A stretch of DNA of 64,000 nucleotides. It comes from Bombyx mori (lineage: Eukaryota > Arthropoda > Insecta > Lepidoptera > Bombycidae). This document shows positions 11,849-26,400 of the stretch, one piece after another. The notes under the pieces are model-generated. The model saw nothing but the letters and a program-made list of their open reading frames with translations, had not been told where the DNA came from and ran no database searches. Numbering within the stretch: the first letter of the stretch is position 1; every line of letters starts with the position of its first letter. Made by a program: the position numbers and the translations under genes. Location of the stretch: positions 868,001-932,000 of the forward strand of contig NC_085117.1 of the NCBI RefSeq assembly GCF_030269925.1, given 5' to 3'.

Positions 11849-12649
11849 AGCGCCTTATTCACGATCCATCTTGCTGTAAGTACGTCCCGCCAAGGCCATG
11901 CACGATGCACGATGCATTTAGCGCTTTATTCACGATCCATCACGGCTGTACGTCAGCTCAAGGCCGCGGTGCTGGATGTATCAAGCGCGAACAGAATAAA
12001 TCGAACGAATTAAATGAGAGCGTTTTAATTTATTTAAAATGCCAGCTGTTTTATCAAAACGCCTAAAATGGGAGTCCTTCTGATGTTGTCAGCACCAGCA
12101 GAAGAGAGGCAAAAAATAGCAAGAGGATTTTGGATGATTTTTTTAAACGTGCAGAGTATACTCAAATAATTAATATCATTTTTTACGCACGCTATCAATC
12201 CTTGCAGCTTCCCCTAAAATGGGCCTAAAAAATTGTAATAAGTTTATTATTTTTTGTTTATTCATATAGTCTGCGCTTGAGACATTCCACAAACATGTGG
12301 AACTTATATCTTTCAATAAATCTTGAAAGTGTTTGACGATCCATTTTGACGTGCAGTCTCCTCTCGAAACAAGCTACAAATGTTAAATCTGCTGTACAGC
12401 AAGTCTATACACGATCAAGCACGCACGACGCAGGACCGCTCTGACGTACGTCAGCGTTATTCACTGTCTATCTGCACGACGCTCGCGGTGGTGGGGACAC
12501 TCGCTGGACGCAAAATCGGTCGTGCAAATCCAGCAAACAATTAATAATAATTATCGACGTACGTCAAGCCTATTCATGATCCTTTTGCATCGTGCATCGT
12601 GCATGGCCTTGGCGGGACGTACAGCAAGATGGATCGTGAATAAGGCGCT
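11849..12649. mobile_element. Harbinger-like non-autonomous element, 801 bp, long inverted repeats, TTA duplication
   Basis: The ends are inverted repeats of about 66 bp: AGCGCCTTATTCACGATCC on the left and its complement on the right, continuing through CCGCCAAGGCCATGCACGATGCACGATGCA with one short indel. TTA flanks it at 11846-11848 and 12650-12652, the 3-bp target preference of PIF/Harbinger. Diverged copies of the terminal motif recur just inside both ends (about 11928 and 12440-12585), as if one element had inserted near the end of another. No intact transposase ORF is present, although 12240-12370 may be a decayed coding remnant. Confidence 0.8.
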
Positions 12650-12652
12650 TTA

Positions 12653-13600
12653 GACGTGACATTTATCTTTTACACATTTTTCATTTATATTTTTTTAATA
12701 AAACGATTGTCCATATAATCAGTATGTGAGGTAAGGCTGATTTGATAAAAAATACCCGCACACGTAATTTGTTATTCTGTGGCCGTTTTTATCATAGGCA
12801 TAGATTATACACTTAATATATTTGAGATCATAGGCACCCTTTCATTCGGCATAACAGCGGTACCTTTTTTTTACAAAATGAAACAGCTTATTGCTCTTCT
12901 TTCAGCCAATTAATATATTTTGCAAGCTGAAATTATAGTATAATTATACAACTATGTACGCTCATTCTCAGATTTTACTTTATTTTTTACAAAAAATTTG
13001 CATTTCGAAAATTGCATTTTACCAAATTTTTAATTGTAGATGAAGAATATATTTATATTTATTATATATTTGTGTAGGAAACTTGTGTCATTCGTCTAGA
13101 TTTCTGAGTTCTTCTTTTGTTTTGAGACATTTAGTAATAAGTATTTTTAGAGATATTTTGGAGAGATGGCGCGACATCGTGAGACTCATCAAGTCTGCCC
13201 CTTCTAACACTACATGACGATCACGACCACTCTGTCAAGAGTGACACGACTGAGAAGAAGAAGAGATACTTTAAATTGGGACTTTGTCATAAAAAAATTA
13301 AATGACGACATATGTCAATTTTCTTTTCTATTTTTTATTAAGTGACTTAAAATAATTCTTAGCGCTCGGTGTCAGTTGAGTTGCATTTTTAGATTGATGA
13401 TATCCGAAGAAATCAGAATCAGAAATGAGGTGATCCGTAAAAGAACCAAAGTTGCTGACATAGGACATAGCTGGGAATTTAATTGTTTTTATGATCGAAC
13501 AATCACCATTAGTCGTCGAACAAACGATAATTGATCCAAATTAACTAATTTGGGCAATAAAAATAAAGATCTAGGTATCTTTATTTTTATTAAGAGGGGC
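12653..13600. other. AT-rich spacer, nothing recognised
   Basis: Low-complexity AT-rich DNA; a segment at 13160-13275 ending in GAGAAGAAGAAGAG may be a decayed LINE end. Confidence 0.4.
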
Positions 13601-13603
13601 CCA

Positions 13604-13795
13604 CTTCTTCTTCTTCTTCTCCATCGCTCCCTCATTGCTGAGGATCGTGACTCCGTTTTAGCTTGTCGACTGTCAGCCTCCATCGGTTCCGGTCAGTTGC
13701 CTGGTGTAGTGCAGCGCTAAGTGGTCCGCTGGTTTGCTCGGAGATCTGGTCGGACCAACGTTTGGGGCTCTGGCCTCTAGTACGTTTTCAAGGGG
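13604..13795 (-). mobile_element. Non-LTR retrotransposon 3' ORF remnant
   Basis: On the minus strand the sequence reads like the extreme C-terminus of a LINE ORF2 (KRWSDQI, then ALHQATDRNRWR) and ends in a GAA trinucleotide tail at 13604-13622, a typical LINE terminus. Confidence 0.6.
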
Positions 13796-13929
13796 CCCAC
13801 TTAAGGGTGATCATTTGTTTAATTAATTATAAATAAATAAAAGACGAACAAACAATTTTTTCCAACATTAACGAACAAACGACGAACAAATAATTAAAAA
13901 TCCGAAAATCAATAAAAGGGGGGCAAATT

Positions 13930-14048
13930 CAATGAGCCACCGATAACCTGGTAAGGACCGGCCGCACTCAGGAGATCACGCAGGAGATCACTTGGAGAGG
14001 CCTATGTTCAGCAGTGGACAGAGGACAGGCTGAGATGAAGATGTTGAA
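13930..14048 (+). mobile_element. Non-LTR retrotransposon 3' end
   Basis: ITWRGLCSAVDRGQAE followed by GATGAAGATG-type repeats is a LINE ORF2 C-terminus with a short-repeat tail; the same ending recurs inverted at 49310-49372. Confidence 0.55.
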
Positions 14049-14469
14049 GATGAATATATCCGACGATAGATTGGCGGTTAGTTCATCAACAATATCAATA
14101 TTACTAGTTTATGTAAAGTTTTTGGTGCGAAACCTGCCGGCACATACTCTCAATACGTGATCATCTGTACATCCGACAGATTAGACTACAAAGCAAGGAC
14201 ATGACTACTCTAGTATTTGGTATGAGGTCTGTGCGGTTGACACAGATCATTCAAGCAGAAATATTGACGTTTCGTGAGAACCAAAACATTGCGATCTCAT
14301 TATTTCCAAAATAATAAATTAAAACTACTTTAATTTTGATGCGAGAACCCACAATTTAATGTACATTATTTAAATGATCCGTTAAAACTTACAAACGAAA
14401 TAAAATTACAAAGTTTCGAACGCAGCGCTTGTTTTGCGACAGGAAAATATCGTATTTTTTTCATTTAAA

Positions 14470-17400
14470 ATGCGTTGTAGCGTGCCTAATTGTACCACGG
14501 ACACGAAAGCCGACACGAAAAACTACACAGTCACATTTCACACGTAAGTTCAATAATTATATAAAATTGTCGAGAAAATAAATTGTCTCATCTAGTTGTT
14601 TCGAGAATTAAATTACTAGAAGCGCCATATTGGAATATTGCATTTAATAAATTTGCGGGCTTTTTAAATGTTGTCGCTATCGTTACATATTAACAGTCAT
14701 CTAAATTCTACTTTTGACTCATAGTAAATAATATAACAAGCCGGCTTTATCGAAATAAATGCTAGTTTGTAATGATTTAGCGAAATATAAACATGAAAAC
14801 ATTATAAAAGTGCTTAAATTTCCAGTCAAATGTCCTCTATGTATGTTACAAATCAATAAATGTGTTTGGACTTTAAAAGAAACTCTCATATGTATTTAGA
14901 ATAATATGGATATATAGAATTAGTTGCTCATAGTTTGAACATGCAATGAAATTGAAGGATGCCAATGGCCTTGAGAACCTGGTGTTTAATGGAGGCATCT
15001 ATATTTAATGCGCATTACTCTATCCTCTTCAGTTTTCTATCACTGCCTAACCAAACCATAGCCTTTAGAATGTATCAATTAATATACATAATAAGTAGTC
15101 TGTTTGTCTGTGCCCAATGTTCATGGAATGAAATGGGTGGAAATGTTATGAGCAAACACAGAGCTTCTCATGTTAGGGAGGATGTAAGGAATACAATTTA
15201 GGCTATTTTTCACTCTGCATTTGACAGACAGTATTTCTCAGTGTAATGTACTGTCAATTATTTATTCTGAAGCTCTACAGTTTTCTTAAATAAGATATAG
15301 CTCAAAATGTTTGGATATGTTCTGACTTTTTCTGATTACTTACTAATCACTGACCATCAATCAGTTAGTCTATGGATTAAGGACTAACTGATGGCCTCAT
15401 GTTCTTTTTTTGTTGTTTGTTGAAAGAAAACTTGTAAATTTTTTATTTTTTTTATAGTAAGTTCTTGCAATTCATTTTGTCATTAATTTGTTGTTTTCAA
15501 TAATTTGTAATTGTTTCTTGGTTTGGTTTGTTTCTTTTATTTGTGTTTTTATTGTAAGTTCTAGTTCATGTACAATTTTTTTGTAAAATTAGTTTAAGCT
15601 GATGGCCGTGTTGCCAATGCTTTCAATAAATTAAAAAAAAAAAAAAACTAACTGATGGCTCCCCCTATGAGAGCTCCCCTTGAAATCCAGGGTTGATATC
15701 ACTATTGCATTTTGGAACAGCCATTGCATCCTTCAAACTGGTTTAAGTGACAGCTCTGCTCATCAGACTTACAATTATTGAAACGCATACAGTAGTTTTA
15801 TTTTATTTTAATTTTTTATTGACATAGCAGAGTAGGTAGGTAGTCACACATTTTGTTCATAACTGATACTAGATAATAAAAATAATAACAACAGTTTGAC
15901 AGCAAAAAATTTCGATCAACACCTTAAGAAACTTTCGTTATCCAGCTGGATTAGGGGCCTGATATAGAAAGCAATTATCCTCGATACTGTGTGTATTGTG
16001 AGTAGGTTTCTCACATTGGGGATTCCTAACCACTGGTGGCTTGTGTCGTAGACACCGCCATCAGTGGTAATATATTTTTATATAGTTTTTTGTATTTTTA
16101 ATATCTCTTAAAAAAATGTGTATAATTAATAAGATTTTAAATAAATATAGATTGAAACATTATATGCATGTTGAATTTAAAATTGTTGGATTTTAACTTT
16201 TTTATTTTTATTTTTTTTATTTATACTTATTGTACACAAAAAGAAAATACAATAAAAACAGATTTAAAGAATTCTAAATACTATGTACAAAGGCGAGCTT
16301 AACTCATTCATGAGTTTTCTTCCAGCAAACCATTATCAGAGAGAAATACGATGTATAAGAGGGGAATAGTGTACAATATAAGAGCTATTAAAGCATGATT
16401 TTTAACTAAGCATTAAAAAAATAATCTAATATTAAATGAAAAATACATATAAATAAAAATACATAAAACAATAACTTAAATACGATTAAAGTGACAGGAA
16501 ATGTTTCTTCATTTGACTCTTAAAAATTCATTTGACTTTTTATATTATAGTCTTCTTGTCGTCTTGAGATATAAGTTCTAAGATCTCAGTATAGTTACAA
16601 CGGCTACCCCACCCTTCGAACCGAAACGCATTACTGCTTCACGGCGGAAATAGGCGGGGTGGTGGTACCTACCCGTGCGGACTCCCAAGAGGTCCTACCA
16701 CCAGTGAAAGAGCTCTCATTAATTATCAGTTACAATGACGTGATTACTGGCATATCTAGTAAAAATCTCATAACAGAAGTTTATTGTCAAAAATAAGTCA
16801 AGTGCTTTAAAATAAAAACAAATTTTCATAAAACTCTGTTTTCTCCACTAGATGGGTAGGAGGTCACTAGAGTTTTGTATTACTTGTCTGCTTAGTGGTT
16901 AGTAACAGCATATAAATTAGCTTGGGTTCGATTATCAGTTGAATTTTTTGCTAATGATATTTTTTTATATATAGAAGTTTGGCTCCAACGCCTTTGGCAT
17001 TGATTTTGCCAATGTCACAGTATGCACAAAAATGACAGGTGTTCAGAGAGAAAAAAAAAACTAAATACAAATAAAAAACATCAGTTTTTCCATACGTGAA
17101 TCTGTGATTTTAAGAACAGCACAAACAAATATATGTTAGACTAACTACTTTATAGAGAAATATTATTAGCAGATACAATTTGCATAGAATATTGTCATTT
17201 TTAGAATATACTAAAGTTAATAGGGAATTAATATTAACGGCCAGGGGATGTCTTTTGGAAGGGTGAAAAAAAGAAAAGTTAATGATATTTGGTGTATGGC
17301 TTATTCACGCCCGTTCCATTACCGGTAATCATATTGTTACGCGCTTGGGTTCGGGATAAATAAATGTTCCACCAAAGTTCAACTAAAAACTGTATTCAAC

Positions 17401-20400
17401 ACTTAGAACACTTAAAACACTTAACAAACACTTTAAAACTCTCAATTCGCTTCTTCCGCTTCGCTTCTGGTGATCCGTTCGCTGTTTCGCTTCGAGCAGT
17501 TCCGATTACTGACTGACTGCGTGCCATCTCTGCAACGCTTTTATAATCGAGACGAAATCCCTAGAATCGTCGAGAATATTCCACAAAAGTCTAGTATTGT
17601 GCGTTTCCGCTATATGATAACAGATGGCGTTGTACTTCTAGAGCGTTCTAGGTGCTACTCAATCCTTCGATATTTGTATTCATTATACAGGTTTCCGAAA
17701 AATGAAAGCCACCGTGCCGCCTGGATCGATGCTCTAGGTATGAAGGGCTGGTTGCCCAAAGACGGCAGCGCTATCTGCTCCGAGCACTTCTGGAAGGATG
17801 ACTTTTATTTCACTAAAGGCGGTCTCAAGAAGGTGAAGAACGGTGCTGTACCTGTGACTCTGGTAAGAACAATTGATTGATTTTAACACGTACGTATTAT
17901 GATGGTGACACATGATATGGTGAAAATTTAGAGACATTTTCTTTTTCTTGCTAAGTTGGGTGGACGAGCTCACAGCCCATAGAAATCCACAATGTAAATG
18001 CGCCACCCACCTTGAGATATAAGTTCTAAGGTGTCCAGTATAGTTACAACGGCTGCCCCACCCTTCAAACCGAAACGCATTATTACTTCCGGGGACACTC
18101 TGGGATAAAAAGAAGAATAACAACTACCCACGCACGCCAGTCGTAATTTGTATTTTTTCCCGAGTCTCTGCAGTGTTGCCAATTGCCGTTACCTTTCTGA
18201 TGCCAACATAAATACTGAATGATTGTTACAGAATTCCGAGGCCGATCGCGACGGAGCCGATATATCGGATGTAAGACATTTGATTAATAGATCATTAAAA
18301 GTCCTTTTACCTTTTTTGTTATTGCCATAGTAAGCAGACTTGCACTCGGCTTCTGGTGACAATGATAACTCACCATCAGGCGAGCTGTGCACACTATCCA
18401 ATAATAACGATAATTCCGCCTGATTTTACTTAGTGTTGCCATACTTGAAATGCTAATAGGGGAAAATCTCCCGATAAATCGGGAAATTTTACTATCGCCT
18501 TCTATCGGCTCACTTCTGTTATTCAAGGTCTGCCGAATATGCTTGAACATTGGTGGCAAACTGTACGACATGGGAGCGTGCAAACTGGAGGAAATATACG
18601 AACAACTAACCGAGTACATTGTGAGTATATACATATATGCATAGACTCACACTCGGCTATATACATCTCCGCCGTGTAGTTGGCATTAAATATGTTTTTT
18701 TTCCTACCTATGCTGATAACCTTAAGAGGCTATTTCAGCTTCTCCTTGACGTGTAGGTGAGCTCACGGGGCTCAAACCGGAGTGTTACTAACACTAGCCC
18801 TAGCAAGAGCAGTGCTTCCCAGAATCCACCACCGCGGTAACGGATCGGAAATGCGACCCACTGAGAAGGTCCGGCGAGAAACTCAGTGGGCTGTGTTTGT
18901 GGGTTAATTCGCTCGTCGAGCCCTTCGTCGCAAGCGACGGGTTCGACGCGGACGGTGACCGGTGCTTTTGGTACCTAAAAGCACCGTTAATGGATTGGGA
19001 GGATCCGAAATGACGTGTTTTGGGCGACGTCGACTGTTTTCCAGATTTTTTGTTTTCCTGAGACCCGAAGTGTCTGCGTCAAGACCAAGAAGGGAAACTA
19101 CCAGGCGCGCCGATCACCTATTCCTCGGATAAGTTAACGACTGATTCAGAAGAAATAAAAAAAAAAGTTAAATTCAACTAAAAAATTATAAATAAATAAA
19201 GGTATAAAGAGTTATAAATATTTTATGAACAGATATTTTATGATTAGAAGGGTTATTTTGATAATATCCTGAAAAGCACCCACGCTTTTTTTTACAATAA
19301 AATCATTTTTTCTTACACTATTTTTAATTAATTAAGATTTATTTTCTATTTTTTGGTTGGATTTTTTATAAACCGCGTATTTTTTTAGTGTTCGATGCTT
19401 GGGTTTCTTCAATAAAACTTCCACAATCGATTTTGTGCTTGTATTTTCTTTATACAGGTCTCTCTTGATTTTTACATTGCGAACAAGTTAGCTTGGCACG
19501 GCCATTAATTGAAGTGTTTTAAAAATGGTGTCGGTGAACATAAATAAAATTTTGTACATTGCTCCTTAAAAATTCGTAGGCGTTAACATTTAGTTTTTTT
19601 ATAAACTATTATTTATTTTTCATTTAGACACGTAAATCGATACGTATGTTATTGAACAGTTCACGGATGATGATCGAGTACCGAAGAGGTTGTGCTGGGA
19701 GTGCGCCCACAGACTGTCCTCGTGTCTGAAGTTCAAGAGGAAAGCTCTCAGCAGTCAAAAGCTGCTCGCGGACTTAATCGCGGCGAACAAATACGTAAGT
19801 TTTTATTTCTTAAGCTATTGCATAGCTTTTATCGCGGGCTTCGAGCGCTGCGAACGAATCAAGAATTTCCGTAACGAAAATAAAACCTAACACTTCTACC
19901 GTACCACCGTAGGTACCACTGCCCTGCCTATTTCTGCCGTGAAGCAGTAATGCGCTTCGGTTTGAAGGGCGGGGCAGCCGTTGTAACTATACTTGAGACC
20001 CTAGAACTTATATTTCAAGGTGGGTGGCGCATTTACGTGGTAGATGTCTATGGGCTCCAGTTACCACTTAATACTAGGTGAGTGGCTCGTCCACCCATCT
20101 AAGCGATAAAAAAAACCTCGTCAATTTAAACGCGGTCTTTCGAGTTGGGGTATTCGCAGGAATTTCGATATTACGCCAACTACCCTCAGATTTCGCTAAA
20201 AGATATCGGATTAATCCTTCAACGTTCTCTTTTAGGTCACATTAAAAGACGTATTGTGCGTTAATAGAGTTGAGAATGGATTGAGGAGTACGTTGGTACG
20301 GAAATCCTTTGAGCCGAACAGCCTGGATTACTTCTTGGACGAGACCTTTAGCGTCGTGAAGCTCAAGGAAGATGAAGGTACGTTGCATGGATGAACAGGT

Positions 20401-23400
20401 AAATAAATAAATATTTACTAACAATACGCCACGTTAACTGGTCCCGTGATAAGTTCGTAAAGAACTTGTGTTACAGGTGCCAGATAACGGAAATAAATGT
20501 AAGATTTTTATTATACACATACGTATATTTAATATACATCCATAACCCTTGAAAAGGCATTTATATTTATCATACAAATATCTTCCCTTAGCGGGATTCG
20601 AATCCGCGACCCCCTTGTGTAGTGACCATGTTACTTACCACTACACTAGACGACCGTCCCCCCTCATCTGGTTTTCAGTGGTGATGGGGGATATAGTGAT
20701 TCTCCATATAAGACACGAGGTCCAAGTTTCCGTCGTATTTGTATAAGCTGCCCCACCCTTCAAACCGGTAGAAATGGACAGGCTCCTGGTTGAATCGTGG
20801 CAATTATTTATGAAAAATATAGTCTGTTTGCTTACGCGTTCTTTCTTTTGAGCATTTCTCATGGAAGACTCCGTACAAAACCGTACGTGTTGTGGTCAAT
20901 GGACTCCGGTATATAAGAAGACGCTTTCAGCACACGTCTAAGGATATACTTAACTCATGCTCGCGAACGAATAGCACAGTTGGGGACGGTCTTTGATAAA
21001 TCGACCTCACGTCTCAAGCTACCGGGAGCTGGTCGCAATAAAGACCACCAAACCTCCCCCCAGCAGGGTCGGATGTGATCTCGGAACCGAACAGAGAAGC
21101 CGAGCTGTCCGCGGACAGCGCCGCCGAGGACCTCCACATCAAAGACGAGGCCTCGAACGAGATATTCTTCGAAGAGTACAACGTCGGCTTCTACGACTCC
21201 GACGATGATAAGGTTCTGAGCGAAGTGTATAAGGACGAGAAGGTGGCGAACTGTGACAGCAAAGAGACGTCGTCTAAAGTGAAAAAGGGGAGGAAGAGAT
21301 TGAAGGTCCAGAAGAAGGGGGTCAGGAAGAGAGCCGGAGACGACAATCCCGACAACGTCACTAAGCGGTGAGATGCTTTTTTTATTTTTTTATTGATTAG
21401 ACGGGTGGACGAGCTCACAGCCCAACTGGTTGTAAGTGGTTACTGGAGCCCATAGACATCTACGACGTAAATGCGCCACCCAACTCGAGATATAAGTTCT
21501 AAGGTCTCAAGTATAGTTACAACGGCTGCCCCACCCTTCAAACCGAAACGCATTACTGCTTCACGGCAAAAATAGGTACAGGGTGGGGACCATTTGTTGG
21601 AGGGACCCACCTCCTAAAAGGTTCCCCGTGTGGGGGAGCGCGCGGGATTCGCGGGGATCGGTGACCGAAGATGGTACATGCCCACCACCAACCAGACGAT
21701 TATAACCAGACCCGCGTGCTTTTGCCATAACTTTTTACTTTAGTAAGCACTGAAGTAATTTTTGCTTGATTTTGTCACTCTCTGGTTCACGAATTGCCAG
21801 TCGATTTGTAGATCTGTTGCTACCTGTCCTGGTGAAACTGGAAAGGCCTCCGGGCCACCAGTAATCCTTCAATCATAAAAAAAAAAGATCTGTTGCGACT
21901 CGGAATCACGAACAAACAAACTCACTGTCGTATTATTATAGTATTCTATGTATTATCCGGGGTTAATTATTCACTTTCTTGAATCAAGTTTTTTCACATA
22001 TAAAACCATATATGAGTCGTCTATTATCAAAGGTGGCAATCTGTGCATTTGGACAAAAAAAAATTATTGATATGTCAATACAGATTGATTTGAATATAAT
22101 CGTCTCCTTCAAAGAATACGGTTCAAAACCTGCATTAAATAAAGGTTAAATACTTAACCTGTTATTTATCTAAGATGCCGTTCAGAAGAGTTTTGTGACT
22201 GCCAATGGAATACAAAGTCAATAATTCGTTTTTCTGATTTACCAATCATTGTTCAAAAGTCAGATTGCCGGCTTTGATAATAGTCGACTCATATGTTTCG
22301 TCACACATGCCTAAGTCCAGTGTGCTTAGTGCGAGTTTTTTAACGTTCTCGATAGCGTAAAAGTTGACTCAAATTTGTACGCAGTCGGAACAGCGCCCCT
22401 AGCGGCAAACGTTCCAAACTCCACACAAATTTGAGTTAACTTTTACGCTATCGAGAAAGTTAAAAGACTCGCACTAAGCACACAGATATACATTTCGTTA
22501 CATTTACAAACAATGTTGAAGTCATCGTGGTTTAATGGATAAGACGGCCGGTGCATTCGTATCTGGCGAGGCAACGGTGTTCGAATCCCGCAGGCTGGTA
22601 CCAATTCTTCTAATGAAATACGTACCTAAAAAATGTTCACGATTGACTTCCACAGTGAAGGAATAACATAACGTGTCATAAAAATCATAATACCCGCAAA
22701 ATTATAATTTGCGTAATTACTGGTGTTAGGACGTGTCATGAGTCCGCACGGGTAGGCACATGCTCTGCCTGTTTCTGCCGTGGAGCAGTAATGCGTTTCG
22801 ATTTGAGAGATGGAGAGACAGCTGTGCTGTAAAAACAGACTTACTCATGTCTCATGGTGGGTGGCGGCATTAACGTTGTTGATGTGTACAAACTCCGGTC
22901 AATACTTAACACCAAGTGAACTGTGAGCTCGTACAAACAATAAAACAAACGTTTTCCAAACTCTGTTCGAAGATTCAAAATGGCGGACGTGAAACGCCGC
23001 CGAACCCAAGACCTGGACGAGAATCTGTTCACGATAACTTCGCTCACGTACGAGGAGCAGATAGCGGAGATAGAGAAGAGGCAGGAGCTGAACAGCTACA
23101 AGAGCGCCCCGTACAAGTGCACCACGTGCTACAGGGGCTTCCTCAACAGGGAGAGGTTCGAGGCGCACTCCGTGAGGCACAGCGACGTGAGTGTGCAGCC
23201 TCTTGACAGCTGTCACTTTTGACAGACGTCAAGCGTACCAGGGGAATTAGCGCCAGTTTTTTTTAATTGCCCGTGTAGGCATACGAGCACACGGCCCATG
23301 ATGATGATGAGTGGTTAGTGTCGCCCATGGACTTCAGCAATATCAGGGGCAGAGCCAAGCCGCTGCCTACCGCTCAATACTCTCCACAAGCCTCGTTTGA

Positions 23401-26400
23401 AGAAGGACATGTCATAGCGCCCGGGAAACACCGTGGAGGGGAGCTCATTTCAAAGCCGGATGGTACGTTCCTTCGATTTTGGTTTTCGTTGTCACGATAA
23501 CAGGAAGTTGGGTTTTAGATAAGCGCCAATCAAATTCTCTGTTATGTGTAGTCTTAGAACGAAAGTGCTTAGTAAAGGTCACGACCTATAGCACCGAGGA
23601 ACCCGATGCATGGAGGGGGATATGTGACGTCATAGTCACGACGGATTGTTTGATCTCCAGGTGAGTGGCGTCTTCGAATGCTTCATATGTAAATCCAGAA
23701 TGAAATCCAGCCGCGCTCTACGCAAACACCTCACCGGACAGCATACAGAGAAAATTATATGCAAAGGGTGTCCTTTCACAACGAGGAACAGGTATATTGA
23801 AGTCGACGTTGAGGTCGATGTGGCAAAGGGAATGACAGGAATAGGCAAAATAGTGACAATAGGTTCTTATCTAAATTAAATAACTATTTACTGGTGGCAG
23901 GACCTCTTGTGAGTCCGCACGGGTAGGTACCACCACTCTGCCTATTTCTGCCGTGAAGCAGTAATGCGTTTCGGCTTGAAGGGCGGGGCAGCCGTTGTAA
24001 CTGTACTTAAGACCTTAGAACTTATATCTCAAGGTGGGTGGTGCGTTTACGTTGTAGATGTCCATGGGCTCCAGTAACCACTTAACAACCAGGTGGGCCG
24101 TGAACTCGTCCACCCATCTAAGCAATAAAAAAAACCTAGCTCGCTTTGTCATCTCTCTCCGCGGTCGAGTGATTCGCGAGACGCTCTGTCTTTTCTCTCA
24201 CTCTCGCTTTTACCAAATTGTATCTTTTCTCTCTAGTCGTAAAGAATCTGACGCGAGTTAAATTTTACTCTCAAAGCACTTAAACAAGTTTCACTTAAAA
24301 AAAAAAAGGTAAAATCAACGCTTATTCAAACTTATATACATCAGTTGACCGCGACCCGTCGGGGGAGCATTCTCAAAGTGGACGGACTATAATTCCTATT
24401 CGCGTCCTACACTAGGCTGTCGTTAAATAGAACTGACAACAGCTCAATATTTGCCCCTCGGTCTATTGAGCAGGATTCTCAAGGTAGGCTTCGATGTTCA
24501 CTTGGTGATGTCCATGGGCTCTCGTACTTGACATTAGGTGGGCTGTAACATTGTTTTCTTTTTTTTTTTATAGGGGCGTGGCCAGAGAACACGAAAAATG
24601 GCACGCTGGTACTAAATACCAGTGCCCGCATTGCTGTAGTGAATTCGAGTGAGTATTATTAAAGTTATATACAGGGTGTTGCATTTATTTTTTTATTGAA
24701 TAGTTGGCTCGTATACATCTACAATGTAAATGCGCCACCCACTTTGAGATATAAGTTCTAAGGTGTCAGTATAGTTACAACGGCTGCTTTGACCTTCAAA
24801 CCGAAACGCATTACTGCTTCACGGCAGAAACAGGCAAGGTGGTGGTGGTACCTACGCGCGCGGACTCACGAGAGTTTCTTTCTACCACAAGTAATATTTA
24901 TTGAAACATTCATAATCGTTTTTTTACCGTATGGGACTGCTCTCGCGGCTCACTTGGCGTTAAGTGGCTACCGGAGCCACTTGACAATATCATCAACCTA
25001 TTGGTTTGGTATTGGTCGGCTTAGCTTGAAAGACATGCATAAGCAATCCTTTCAGACCGGAACTCAGGACTGCCTCTTTCCTCGACCGAGGTTAGCGGAA
25101 ATGATACAGCGGTGGACAGCAACTCGGCTTTGCTGATGTCCACGGGCGACGGCAACTCGTCCGATCACGAATGAATACCAAATACGGACATTAAAACAAA
25201 CTGGTCCCCACATCAGCAGCGGTCCGCCCGCTAATCGCTAGAGCTTTCCCCAGTAAACTGACCACATACATGGGCCACTTGAGGATCAAGCACGTGTGCG
25301 ACTTCGTGTGCGAGCTTTGCGGCTACACGTTCGTCAGCAAGAAGGGGGTCGACGTTCACAAGAAGAAGAAGCACAGGCTCGCCGACAAGCCGGTGGGTGG
25401 GGACGCACGTGCCCCCTTTAGATCCTTTAGACTTAGCGTGGGCGGAATGTTGAGGCGATACCGACACTGCCTACGAACCATCATCTCAGTTTACACGTCA
25501 TTACGGATCCTCCCGATCCATTAACTGTGCTTTTAGGTACCGCAAGCACCGGTCACCGTTCTCGCCGAACCCGTCGCTTGAGACGAAGGGTAAAGTAACC
25601 CACAGACACAGCCTATTGAGTTTCTCGCCGGATCTTCTCAGTGGGTCGCGTTTCCGATCCGGTGGTAGATTCTGCGAAGCACTGCTCTTTCTAGGGCCAG
25701 TGTTAGCAACACTCCGGTTCGAGTCCCGTGAGCTCACCTAGCAGTCCGAAGTTGGACTAGCTCCTTAGGTTATCAACGATTAGGCAATGAACGATGTGCA
25801 TTATTTATTGTCGGGTACTGTACAGGGTGTAGACCGGATTGGAATCGCGATCCACTGAAAAGATCCGGCGAGAAACTCAGTGGGTCTTTGGAAGGAAACG
25901 ACTCTACAGTGATATTTGTTGGTTGGTGTTGCAGCTGCGGTCAGTCGGATTGTTCGTACTTAGTACGATAGAGACGGCACTTTGTGAAGGCAAAGTTGGC
26001 CGATCGTCTCTTTCTAGGAGTCGATGTGTAACTTTTATTGTCGGGTACTGTATACCCTTTTATATATGTTGTATGCTCAGAATAACCAAACAAAGGAATG
26101 GAGTCCACACCACGATCTCAATTTCTCCCCTAAATTGCTTAGATAGGTGGACGAGCTCACGGTCCACCTGGTGTTAAGTGGTTACCGGAGCACACAGACG
26201 TCTACAACGTAAATGTCGCCACCCGCCATAAGTTATGAGTTCTAAGGTCTCAGTTTTTACAGTACAACGGCTGTCCCATCCTTCAAACCGAAACGCATTA
26301 CTGCTTCACGACAGAAACAGACGGGGTGGTGGTACCTACCCGTGCGGGCTCATAAGACGTCCAAAATAACTAAAGATGTGTTTTGTGACGCGCAAAAAAT

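Noticed and set aside
18331..18423. Extra exon of paralogue 1 (acidic frame [18 protein letters not shown] ending in TGA)
   Set aside because: It looks coding, but no acceptor gives a frame compatible with exon 3, which ends in phase 0. It could be a remnant of an alternative terminal exon; not annotated.
20585..20664. tRNA gene on the minus strand
   Set aside because: The tRNA-like part is followed by a SINE body with an ATTT tail, and the arms do not form a clean cloverleaf as read.
22525..22600. tRNA gene
   Set aside because: A and B boxes are present but the sequence continues into a SINE-A body; it is a tRNA-derived SINE head.
23479..23879. Stand-alone small genes around exon 9
   Set aside because: They are intronic read-through around exon 23661-23791 of paralogue 1.
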